Assembly: GCA_016931995.1 (NCBI GenBank)
Contig: JAFGDS010000011.1
Coordinates: 1 to 64,000, forward strand
Direction: 5' to 3'
Length of the DNA: 64,000 bases
From: Pirellulales bacterium
Lineage (GTDB): Bacteria; Planctomycetota; Planctomycetia; Pirellulales; Thermoguttaceae
Shown: piece after piece, positions 25,844-33,791 of the stretch
How the letters are laid out: each line of letters begins with the position of its first letter
Position numbering within the stretch: position 1 is the first letter of the stretch
Position numbers and translations under genes: made by a program
The notes under the pieces: model-generated
What the model was told of the DNA's origin: nothing
Databases searched by the model: none
Seen by the model: the letters and a program-made list of their open reading frames with translations, nothing else

Positions 25844-26989
25844 TTACTCCTCTTCGGCCAGCCGACGAAAATACTGCTCGATAACGTCCTGGTAATGCGA
25901 GGGGAAATGGCGGCCAATCTGTTGCAGGGCCTCCTCGCGCTGTTTGGGGGGCAGGTTACCCCAGCCGTGTTGGTTCGCCAGGCGTCGCTGGGTGACCTGG
26001 CCGGGTCCCGTGCCGCCCATCAGTTGGCTGTCGCTTGCCGGTTTGGTCGACTGGATGTTGTTCGCGCCCGCGTTGCACTGTTGCTGTTGAAGCTGCTCCT
26101 CGAGCTTCTTGATGAGCTTGTCGAGCGATTCGATCACGCCGTCCTCGATCCGCAGGACGGGCTCGCCCGCGCGGCCCAGGCCCAGCCGGCGTTCGATGTC
26201 GCCCATCCGCCGGGCGATGTGGTCGAGCGAATCCTCGGTGAGATCTTTCAGATCGTCGCGCAGCAGGTGGGCCAGGGCCACGTAACGTCGGGGGCAGTGT
26301 TCCGCGCCTTCGAGCAGCCGGTCGATCGCCTCGAGGCCGGCGTCCCGGTCGAGAAGCTGATGGTGGACCACGGCTTGATAGAACAAGAGCGACGCGGGAT
26401 CGACCACGTCGCCCGGCTCGAGATCGGCCAGCGCGGCGGCGGCCTCGTCGAACAGCGACTGATGCGCGAGCCATCGTCCATAAAGCAGCCGCAGATTGGC
26501 GGCCTCCAGGGGCGGCGTGGCGGCGTCCTGGAGCCACTCCTGGCCCGGCAACTCCGGCGGGAGCCGCGTCTGGGCGCACAAACGGACGAGCTTCTCCGCG
26601 CGGGGATCGGCCAAGGCAAACGTCGCGGCCAGCCGGGCGAGCGTTTGGGCGTCGGCGGGCGCGTCGTCCGCGCCGTCCCAGATCTCCCGTTGCGCCTTCG
26701 TTTGGATTGCCTCATCCACCTTATGTTGGGCCAACCACTGCATTGCCCGATCCCGCACGGCCGCGGCCGTTGGCGGGTTCCATGACGGCGTTTGCCCCAG
26801 CGGATCGGCCGGCGCGGCGGTCGAAGCGCTTGCCCCCAACAGCAACGACGATAGCGCGATCACGCCCAGGATCGCGCCGCGTCCGCCTCCTTCCCCTCTC
26901 CCTTTGGGAGAGGGGCCGGGGGTGAGGGCCGATTGCTCCCCTCTCCCTTTGGGAGAGGGGTTGGGGGTGAGGGTTAAGAGACATCTCAT
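25844..26989 (-). CDS. Exported TPR-like helical protein with repeat-derived N terminus
   Basis: A 381-residue protein starting at an ATG that overlaps the upstream stop as ATGA. After MRCLL the next 28 residues are two translated copies of a dispersed repeat (TPNPSPKGRGE, TPGPSPKGRGE). Only then does the hydrophobic leader follow (AILGVIALSSLLLGASAS). The rest is helical with paired-helix patterns (LRLLYGRWLAHQSLFDEAAAALADL and similar) like tetratricopeptide repeats, then a Gln-rich helix (LEEQLQQQQCN). Function unknown; a scaffold role for the MoxR/von Willebrand group is inferred from context. A GTG within the leader could be the true start if the repeat is not translated. Confidence 0.75.
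   Translation of the reverse strand: MRCLLTLTPNPSPKGRGEQSALTPGPSPKGRGEGGGRGAILGVIALSSLLLGASASTAAPADPLGQTPSWNPPTAAAVRDRAMQWLAQHKVDEAIQTKAQREIWDGADDAPADAQTLARLAATFALADPRAEKLVRLCAQTRLPPELPGQEWLQDAATPPLEAANLRLLYGRWLAHQSLFDEAAAALADLEPGDVVDPASLLFYQAVVHHQLLDRDAGLEAIDRLLEGAEHCPRRYVALAHLLRDDLKDLTEDSLDHIARRMGDIERRLGLGRAGEPVLRIEDGVIESLDKLIKKLEEQLQQQQCNAGANNIQSTKPASDSQLMGGTGPGQVTQRRLANQHGWGNLPPKQREEALQQIGRHFPSHYQDVIEQYFRRLAEEE
26892..26973. repeat. Two tandem copies of the CCCCTCTCCC...GGGAGAGGGG element
   Basis: Two copies, 26892-26928 and 26937-26973, each with CCCCTCTCCC-TTT-GGGAGAGGGG and a GGGGGTGAGGG tail. Both lie inside the predicted coding region of the TPR-like protein and keep its frame. Other copies: 28686-28721, 39225-39266, 49662-49703, 62623-62659. 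Confidence 0.9.
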
Positions 26990-28842
26990 TCGTTTTTCCC
27001 CATTTCCAGGTCGCGCGTGATCCGATAGATTCGGGCTTCACGCTCGGATAAGTTGCGCAGGGCCTCGATCAGCTCCGGATCGGTCGCTTGCGGACCGTCG
27101 AGAAGCTGCGCGTAGCGCGCCGTGCGGCGGTTCACCCGCATCTGCAGCGCGCGGATCATCTTCAACTCGGCCAGCGCGTCCACCAGCGCCGGGTCGGTGG
27201 GCCGGCCCTGCGACGGGGGCGGCTGCCCCTGGCGCTGCTCCTGCTGCTGGATGGCCCTTTGCAGGGCCTCGATCATTTCCTCGAGCGCGGCGATCACGTC
27301 CTCCTCGATCGCCTGCGTGGTCGGGTCCACCTTCGCGCGGACCAGGCGGAATACAATCTGCTGCATGTCGTCGCGCATCTGCGAGACCGCCTCGGGAAAG
27401 GCCACGGCCGTGCCGTCCTCGCGCAACAGCGCGAGAGTCTTGTCGGCTTCGAGCACGATCTGGGCCTCCTGGTCGCTCAGCCGACCGGCCTCGATCTCGT
27501 GTCCGTGCGTCCGCTGGGCGGCCGGCACGGCGTCCAGCCGCTTCGTGCCGGTGTAAACCACCCGCTGCATGTCGAGCATCTTTTTGAACCGGGCTTCGAG
27601 GGCGGCCAACATCCGCGCGATCTCCTCCTCGCGAAGCTGGCGGAGGATCTCCTCAAGCTGGGCCTTGGCCTGCTCCAATTCGCGGAGGGCCTCCTCTTGC
27701 TTTTCGACGGCGCCGGCGCGCTTCGCGGCGTCGAGCCGCTCTTGCGCCTCCTTCATGCGGTCTCGCGCCGCCTCCAGACTCTTTTGGGCGGGATTGGAGG
27801 GCGGGGATGATTGCGGTTGCCGTTGATCCCGGGGCGATCCCTGTTCACCCGGTTGTCCCTCTCCGGACGGTGGGCCTTGTTGGCCGGGCTGATTCTGGGG
27901 CGGTGGACTGCCCTGCCCCGGCTGGCCCTCGGGCGGTTTGCCGGAACCGCCCGGGCTGGGCGGATTGGCGGATTCCTCGTCGCCGGGCTTGGGCGGCTGG
28001 CCGGGGTGTTCCCCGGGCGCGGGCTGCCGTTCGGGCTGCTCGCCGGGGTTGGTCGACGGATCGTGCTTCTTCATGTCGTCGGCCAGGCGTCCGGTCTTTT
28101 CGGCCAACGAGCCCTGCTCGCCCGTCAGGAGCTTCGGCTCGCCGCCGCCCTGCGTGCGGCCTTGCAGGCTCCGCTGCTGCCGGATCGCGCGTTCGACCTG
28201 TTTGATATATTCGCGTATTCGGGCTTTCTCGGCTTCAAGCTGGTCCGCGCGGTTCTCGCTCATCAGGAGAACGAGCAGTGCGCGCAGGTCCTTATCGAGC
28301 GTTTGTTGATTCTCCAGGGCGCGGGAGAGTTGGCCCTTCTCGAGGAGATTGGCCAATTGCTCGAACTGCGCGTCGATGAGCCGGTCCTTGCTCTGGGCCA
28401 CCGCCTGGCGCAGAAGGGCGCTGCGCCGCGGATCGGTCGCGGCGGTCACCTCGGCCATTCGAAGCAGGATTTCCTCCAGCCGCGCGTACCGGTCGGCGAT
28501 CCGGTGTTGCTGGTCGGCCAACCGATCCTCGGCCGTCGCCGCCGGCTTGGGCTCGGCGGCCGCCGCGGGAGCATCCTCCGCCGCCGCCGACCAAGATCCC
28601 AACACGAGCAGCGCGAGCAAGCTCATCGGGAGGGCGAGGCTCGCGGCGTGCCGCCACCCGCTTAACGATCGTGGGCATGCCCATGCCCTCACCCCCGACC
28701 CCTCTCCCAATGGGAGAGGGGAAGACATGGGCTGGGTGCCATGCCCACGCTCGCGTGGGCATGTTGTGCATCGTCCACCGACCTCATGCATGCCCACGCA
28801 AGCGTGGGCATGGCACCCTATGTGGCACTCGGCGGCGGACAT
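26986..28842 (-). CDS. Exported coiled-coil protein with a Pro/Gly/Gln-rich centre
   Basis: A 618-residue protein. The ATG at 28842 lies 3 nt after the upstream stop. After MSAAE, about 55 residues are translated repeat DNA (CHIGCHAHACVGMHE, SSPLPLGEGSGVRA). The signal-peptide core follows (SLALPMSLLALLVLGSWSAAA); an ATG at 28626 inside it is the alternative start. Residues 95-235 and 360-600 are long amphipathic helices, probably coiled coil (RARLEEILLRMAE, EEALRELEQAKAQLEEILRQL). Between them is a disordered stretch with GQPPKPGDEE and GQPGQGSPPPQ units. Function unknown. It overlaps the TPR-like gene, suggesting a complex with it. Confidence 0.75.
   Translation of the reverse strand: MSAAECHIGCHAHACVGMHEVGGRCTTCPRERGHGTQPMSSPLPLGEGSGVRAWACPRSLSGWRHAASLALPMSLLALLVLGSWSAAAEDAPAAAAEPKPAATAEDRLADQQHRIADRYARLEEILLRMAEVTAATDPRRSALLRQAVAQSKDRLIDAQFEQLANLLEKGQLSRALENQQTLDKDLRALLVLLMSENRADQLEAEKARIREYIKQVERAIRQQRSLQGRTQGGGEPKLLTGEQGSLAEKTGRLADDMKKHDPSTNPGEQPERQPAPGEHPGQPPKPGDEESANPPSPGGSGKPPEGQPGQGSPPPQNQPGQQGPPSGEGQPGEQGSPRDQRQPQSSPPSNPAQKSLEAARDRMKEAQERLDAAKRAGAVEKQEEALRELEQAKAQLEEILRQLREEEIARMLAALEARFKKMLDMQRVVYTGTKRLDAVPAAQRTHGHEIEAGRLSDQEAQIVLEADKTLALLREDGTAVAFPEAVSQMRDDMQQIVFRLVRAKVDPTTQAIEEDVIAALEEMIEALQRAIQQQEQRQGQPPPSQGRPTDPALVDALAELKMIRALQMRVNRRTARYAQLLDGPQATDPELIEALRNLSEREARIYRITRDLEMGKNE
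28686..28818. repeat. Composite of two repeat families inside the start of a gene
   Basis: 28686-28721 is a CCCCTCTCCC...GGGAGAGGGG copy. 28734-28763 and 28789-28818 are inverted GGGTGCCATGCCCACG units. All lie between the ATG at 28842 and the signal-peptide core near 28640 and keep the frame open on the minus strand. Confidence 0.85.
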
Positions 28843-28845
28843 GGT

Positions 28846-31152
28846 TCAATCCTCCAGCAATTCCTGCAGAAGCGCCTTGTGCCGCCGTTGGGTCTGCTCG
28901 CCCAGGGCGTCTTGCTCGCGGACGATTTCCTCGAGGATGGCAATCACTTCGTTGAAGTCTTCCAACTCCGTCATCCGCGCGAGCACCTGGTTCATGGCCA
29001 GCAGGACGGCGTCGGCCTGAGTGCGGGCTTCGTCGCGCAGGGCCGGCCCTCGCGCGGCGTCCTCCAGCGCGTCGCGCAGCGTCAAGAGCCGCTTTTCCCA
29101 CTCAGGGAACATCTCCCCGGCGATGTGCCGCAAGGGATCGGCAATGCCCGAGCCGAGGCGGATCTTCAACTCCTCGGTGTCGATCCGGTTGTTGATCAAC
29201 TGGAGCCGGAGGTCGTCGAAGGCGTCGGCCGTGCCGAGCGTTTCCTGGGCGTTTTTCCGGCAATTCTCCACCGCCCGCTGACACCGCAGCGCCCGCAGGG
29301 CCGCCTGCCGTTGGGCCGAGGTCTCCGGCGCCGCCTCCGGCTGGTCGCCCGGCTCGGCGCCTTCGACGGCGCGGTCGTCCTCGGCCGCCGGCGGGCCATC
29401 TTGGAATTCTATCCGGAGGAGCGAGTCGCGGGTATCCGCGACTTCGCCAATAATCATCTCAAATCGTTGCCGTAGAACGAGTTCCCTTGCCTGCAGCAGG
29501 ACCTGGAGCCGCTCGGGCGTAACGACGTCGAGCACCCACCGCTGGCTCGTGGCCACGTTGGGCCCGGTGCCCAGGTCGCGCCGGTCGCACGCCGCTAGGG
29601 CGATTTCGAGCTTTGCCCCGGGCTGGACTCTTGCGGGACCCGCAGCCGCCGACTCGCCGGCGGGCGGGGCCGTTTGGGACGTGACGGCCAGATCGCGGAC
29701 CTCGGGCGCCACGTCGATGGGCACGTCGGTCGGATTGCCCTCGAACGCGGCAAGGGGCATCTGGCCCACCGCGCCCTGATCCACGCGATATTCGAACCAC
29801 ACGCGGGCCACGCCGTAATCGTCGGTCACGCGACCCACCAGCGGCAGACGCGCCTGAGCCGTGATCGCCGTGCCGATCCCGGCCAATTGGATGGGAATCG
29901 CGGGGACCTCGTCGGCCACGGCGCCCAGGGCCAGCCGCAACGGCTGCCGGCTGCGGATGCCGTCGGCATCGTGAAGCGAGAGGAGCAACGTCCGGTCGGC
30001 CACGATCGTGCCCAGGTCGCACGCGAACCGGCGCGGGTCGGCGTCGATCCGGGCCGCGATCGGCTCCGCGCCGGGCTCCTCCAACGCCGCGTCGATCCGC
30101 ACTCCGACGAGGTCCTTGTTCGCCCGACCCTCCAGACGCACGGACGTGCCCAACGGGATTTGCGTCACGCCCAGGACGGGCATCCGCTTCGTCGGGCGGG
30201 CCATGTAGGCGGGATAGCGGCATTCCAACGCCAGCTCCTCGACCGTTGGGCTGTCGACCACCTCGATCCTAAGGCCGGCGATTCGGGCGTCGCCGCCGAC
30301 CACGTCGAAGTCGATCGGCGCGAGCACGCCCTGGAACGTGCAGGAGTATTCCTGATACGGATCGCGGCCCGGCACGGCGTCGCCCTCGCGGTTCATCGAC
30401 TTGCGGCCGCGCGATCCGCCCTCGGCGAGGTAGCGGACCCGCACCGTTTTGGGCACGGTCGGCATGGACGTATCGGCGCGAACGCGGACCTCGACGTCGT
30501 CGCCCCGGGCGACCTTGACCGCGCCGCCGTCGAAGCCAACGATGCTTAGTCGCGTTTGCCGCGGCCAGGGTTCCTCGCCGAGCAAGAGATTCCGCCTTGC
30601 CCAGGTGCCGATCGCGTTGGGGACCGCGGCCGAGAAGATCGCAATGGACAGCGCCGCCGCCGCCGCAAAGGCCAGCCCTCGGCCCAAGGGCCCGGGATGG
30701 AACACCTTCGCGGGCTGGACCTGATTGACGTTGGCCACGGCGGCGCGCGTGGTGCGGTCGAGCATCGCGGGGCTGAAACCCACCTCGCCCGGAGGCTGCC
30801 CCGCCAGCTCGACGGCCGTTAGCAGGCCATCGCCCAACTCCGGAAACCGCCGCTCGAGGAGCAGAGCCATGCTCGCGTCGCCGAGGCGCGCGAACGCCCG
30901 ACGGCCGATCAGTTGATACAACGTGCCGCCCAGTCCCAGCGCGGCCGCCACCAGCGCAAGGGCTCGCACGGGCCAAACCGGCTCGAAGAACCAGTCCAAC
31001 GCCAGGCTCGCCCAGAACGCCGCGCCCAGACACACGACGCCGGCGGCCAACCCCTGCGCCCACACGTACAGCCGGATCCTCCGCCTCAGCCCGGCCAACA
31101 CGGCCTGGACGGCGGGATCAAGCGTCGGGTTGTGGGGGGGGATGGACATCAT
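28846..31152 (-). CDS. DUF4175-like large membrane protein
   Basis: A 768-residue protein with two N-terminal membrane helices (about 33-50 and 62-78), a short positive loop, a third hydrophobic segment near 160-178, then a long extracytoplasmic region. That region has Ig-like beta-sandwich segments (LALECRYPAYMARPTKR, VTDDYGVARVWFEYRVD) and ends in helical coiled-coil sequence (LEDFNEVIAILEEIVREQDAL). This matches the DUF4175/TIGR02302-like planctomycete family found near MoxR and von Willebrand genes. No catalytic motif is visible. The next gene starts 3 nt after its stop, so the two are translated together. Upstream lies a 188-nt gap filled by a dispersed repeat. Confidence 0.8.
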   Translation of the reverse strand: MMSIPPHNPTLDPAVQAVLAGLRRRIRLYVWAQGLAAGVVCLGAAFWASLALDWFFEPVWPVRALALVAAALGLGGTLYQLIGRRAFARLGDASMALLLERRFPELGDGLLTAVELAGQPPGEVGFSPAMLDRTTRAAVANVNQVQPAKVFHPGPLGRGLAFAAAAALSIAIFSAAVPNAIGTWARRNLLLGEEPWPRQTRLSIVGFDGGAVKVARGDDVEVRVRADTSMPTVPKTVRVRYLAEGGSRGRKSMNREGDAVPGRDPYQEYSCTFQGVLAPIDFDVVGGDARIAGLRIEVVDSPTVEELALECRYPAYMARPTKRMPVLGVTQIPLGTSVRLEGRANKDLVGVRIDAALEEPGAEPIAARIDADPRRFACDLGTIVADRTLLLSLHDADGIRSRQPLRLALGAVADEVPAIPIQLAGIGTAITAQARLPLVGRVTDDYGVARVWFEYRVDQGAVGQMPLAAFEGNPTDVPIDVAPEVRDLAVTSQTAPPAGESAAAGPARVQPGAKLEIALAACDRRDLGTGPNVATSQRWVLDVVTPERLQVLLQARELVLRQRFEMIIGEVADTRDSLLRIEFQDGPPAAEDDRAVEGAEPGDQPEAAPETSAQRQAALRALRCQRAVENCRKNAQETLGTADAFDDLRLQLINNRIDTEELKIRLGSGIADPLRHIAGEMFPEWEKRLLTLRDALEDAARGPALRDEARTQADAVLLAMNQVLARMTELEDFNEVIAILEEIVREQDALGEQTQRRHKALLQELLED

Positions 31153-31170
31153 GGAGAAACGCGTGTTTTA

Positions 31171-31312
31171 AGGAAACCACGGATGAACACAGATAAACTC
31201 AGATTGTTGGAAGTGGAAAACGATTTCGTCATATTGGGCTGGATCACTGGAAATTGGACGAAGGAGGCTCCCTCTTCGTCCATCTGTGTTCATTCGTGTT
31301 CATCCGTGGTTT
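31171..31312. repeat. CACGGATGAACACAGAT inverted repeat pair
   Basis: Forward block 31176-31204 and inverted block 31281-31312 (CATCTGTGTTCATTCGTGTT and neighbours) frame about 75 nt of unique, AT-richer DNA. Same family and layout as 10450-10695. It fills the gap between the DUF4175-like gene and the upstream von Willebrand gene. Confidence 0.85.
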
Positions 31313-31340
31313 CATCTTTGCCTTCGTTGTGGTTTGAATC

Positions 31341-33791
31341 TCACGCCAACCGGACCAACCTTCGGATCAGCCATTCCGCGAACAACAAGCCGCACAGGCC
31401 GAGCATCATCCAACCGAGCCAACGCTCGCGCCGGCGATCGTCGGGCGCGACGGGCGTGATGATCGTTTTGGCGCGGTCGGGGAGTTGTTCGACCAGCGGG
31501 GCCGCCGCGTTGGGCCCCAGCGCCGCCGCCAGGCCAACGTAGTACCGTCCCCGCGTGTCGGCGGCCAGTTTGCCCAACAGGGCGTCATTGCGCTGGGGAT
31601 GATCGCGTTCCAGGTCCGGCACGTTCGCTTGGATCCGTCGCGTGAGCCGTTCGTCGTCGCTTTCGGGCACGGGCAATTCCAGGCGGTAGGCGCCCTCGGC
31701 CGACGCGGTGAACTGTCCGGCGAACGTGCCGGGCCGGCTCCCGTCCGGACGAAGCGCCACGGTCTGGATCGAGCCGTCCGGCGCGACCACCTGCATCGAC
31801 ACGCCGGCGGCCTCGAGCGGTTCGAGTCGGGCGTTGGTGAGCTGGGCGCGGACCTCGACGGTCGCGCCGAGCACGTAGCGGTCCTGCGCGGTCAGGAGCA
31901 CTCCGCGCGACGAGCCGCGCAGCAGCCGCCCCTCCGAAACGTGCCGGATCAGCTTCGTGTAGAAGACCTCGAACCACGACTCGTCGCACGCCCGGAGGCG
32001 CCACATCTCGGCGCTGCCCATGTAGAACACGCGGCCGGAGCCGTAGAACTGGCCGGCCAGGTACACCGGCGGCTCGCCGCCCGCGGCGGCGCGGGGATCG
32101 GAGAACCGCGCGTGGACGGTCGCGCCCGGCTTGGCCCCGCGGACCGGATAACACCCGTACACGCCGGGGAAATCATTCCACCGCTCGTGGCTGGTGACCG
32201 CGTCGTCGGTGAGCCAGAGGAACGGGGCCTCGCGGCCTTCGCGGGTGAAGTCGAGCGGCCAGGGATCCTTCGACGAGTAACTCGTCGTGTCCATCGCGAA
32301 CCGCCGCTGGAACGTGACCGGATAGAGCGCGCGGACCTTGGCCATCTGGTCGTCCTGGATCCACCCGCGGATGGGATTGCCCATGTTGACCGGCCCGGCC
32401 AACGCGATCAGCCCTCCGCCCTGTTCGGCCACCCAACTTTCCAACAGGTCGATCTGGGCCGTGCCCAGGGCCTGCCAATCGGGATCGAAGGCCACGACGC
32501 AGTCGTAGGCGAACATCTCCTCGCGCGTGGCGGGGAAGGCGTCGAGCACGGCGCTGGCGTCCTGCGAAATACCCGGCCGAGCCGTTTGCAGGAGCACGTC
32601 CACCGTGGTCGAGCCGTCGCGGTGCAGGAGGTTTCTCAGGAACTGATATTCACGCATGGGGCCGCCGGCTAAAAGCAGCACGCGGTTCTTGCGGTCCACG
32701 ATCTCGACGTCGACCTCGCGCCGGTTGTCCCTTGCCAGCCGGTCGGACGCGGGCGGCTCCACCTGGAACACGAGCGTCTGCCGGCCGGTGGCCTCGGGCG
32801 AGAGGACGAACGGAACCGGCAGCACCTCGCCGTCCGCGCCCAGGGCCACTTGTCGGCTCTCGACCAGCGTGCCAGCGGCCGCGTTTTTGTCGTCTTCGCC
32901 GCGGGCAAGGAGCTTCACCGCGACCACCTGGCCGGCCATGCCCTGCGCTTGGAGGTATCCGGTCACCGAATACTGATCGCCCGGGTAGGCCCGGGTGGGG
33001 GCGACGAAATCGCTCACGCGGACGTTGGACGGTTTTTCGTCCGATCCGATGCCGACGACAAGAAGCGGAACGTTGGCCTCGCGGGCGTCGTCCACGGCGG
33101 ACTCGGGCGGGGGTCCGGCGTTCTGCCCACCGTCGGTCAGGAGAATCACGCCGGCCAACGGCGCGCCCCGCTCCTGGCGAAGGACGCCCCGCAGGGCCTC
33201 GCCTAGCCGGGTTTGCGCGGCGGTTGGTTTAAGCGCGGCGGCCAGATCGAGCTTCTCCGGCGCTGCGGTCCCGGTCGAAGACGCGTCCTCCTCGACGCCG
33301 ACGTCCGGCGAATCCTCTTCCCGCTTGGGAAAGGCGGCAACGCGCTCGAGCGTCTCGCCAAACCGGAATACGGCCAGGTCGTGTCGTCGCCGGAGATCGT
33401 CCAGCAGGTTCGATTGCTCCAGGGCGGAAACCACCTGATCCGCGCGGCTGGCCGCGCCCGAGGCCTCGTCCGAGAGCCCCATGCTTAGACTGGTATCCAC
33501 GAGGAGAACGGCCCGGGAGTTCACGCGCCGCTCCTGCTCGTTGCGCCACTGCGGCTGAAGGTACAAAACGAGGATGAGGAACACGGCCACGGTTCTTAGC
33601 GCGGTCAAGAGCCAGCCGAGCGGCCGCGGCAGGTCCCGCGCGTCGCGCTGATACATGAGCCACGCGAAGACCATCAGGGCAACGCCCACCGCGACGGGCG
33701 CGATCCAATCGGCGTTCGACTGGATCCGTCCCCACTCGAACGTCGTGCGGGTTACGTGCTGGGCCAAAGGCGGCATGGCGGAAAGCGTCAC
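31341..33791 (-). CDS. Membrane von Willebrand/amidotransferase-like protein
   Basis: An 816-residue protein starting at GTG, overlapping the upstream stop as GTGA. Two N-terminal helices (about 30-47 and 60-79), then a von Willebrand A domain with DTSLS at residues 99-103, a CARDB-like beta region, an amidotransferase-like domain (VDIVDRKNRVLLLAGGPMRE onwards, ending near GGGLIALAGPVNMG), and a single C-terminal helix (LGWMMLGLCGLLFAEWLI). It is the same architecture as the protein at 5455-7707. Such proteins are usual partners of MoxR ATPases; the amidotransferase-like domain lacks a clear nucleophile. An ATG at 33776 is a possible alternative start. Confidence 0.85.
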   Translation of the reverse strand: MTLSAMPPLAQHVTRTTFEWGRIQSNADWIAPVAVGVALMVFAWLMYQRDARDLPRPLGWLLTALRTVAVFLILVLYLQPQWRNEQERRVNSRAVLLVDTSLSMGLSDEASGAASRADQVVSALEQSNLLDDLRRRHDLAVFRFGETLERVAAFPKREEDSPDVGVEEDASSTGTAAPEKLDLAAALKPTAAQTRLGEALRGVLRQERGAPLAGVILLTDGGQNAGPPPESAVDDAREANVPLLVVGIGSDEKPSNVRVSDFVAPTRAYPGDQYSVTGYLQAQGMAGQVVAVKLLARGEDDKNAAAGTLVESRQVALGADGEVLPVPFVLSPEATGRQTLVFQVEPPASDRLARDNRREVDVEIVDRKNRVLLLAGGPMREYQFLRNLLHRDGSTTVDVLLQTARPGISQDASAVLDAFPATREEMFAYDCVVAFDPDWQALGTAQIDLLESWVAEQGGGLIALAGPVNMGNPIRGWIQDDQMAKVRALYPVTFQRRFAMDTTSYSSKDPWPLDFTREGREAPFLWLTDDAVTSHERWNDFPGVYGCYPVRGAKPGATVHARFSDPRAAAGGEPPVYLAGQFYGSGRVFYMGSAEMWRLRACDESWFEVFYTKLIRHVSEGRLLRGSSRGVLLTAQDRYVLGATVEVRAQLTNARLEPLEAAGVSMQVVAPDGSIQTVALRPDGSRPGTFAGQFTASAEGAYRLELPVPESDDERLTRRIQANVPDLERDHPQRNDALLGKLAADTRGRYYVGLAAALGPNAAAPLVEQLPDRAKTIITPVAPDDRRRERWLGWMMLGLCGLLFAEWLIRRLVRLA

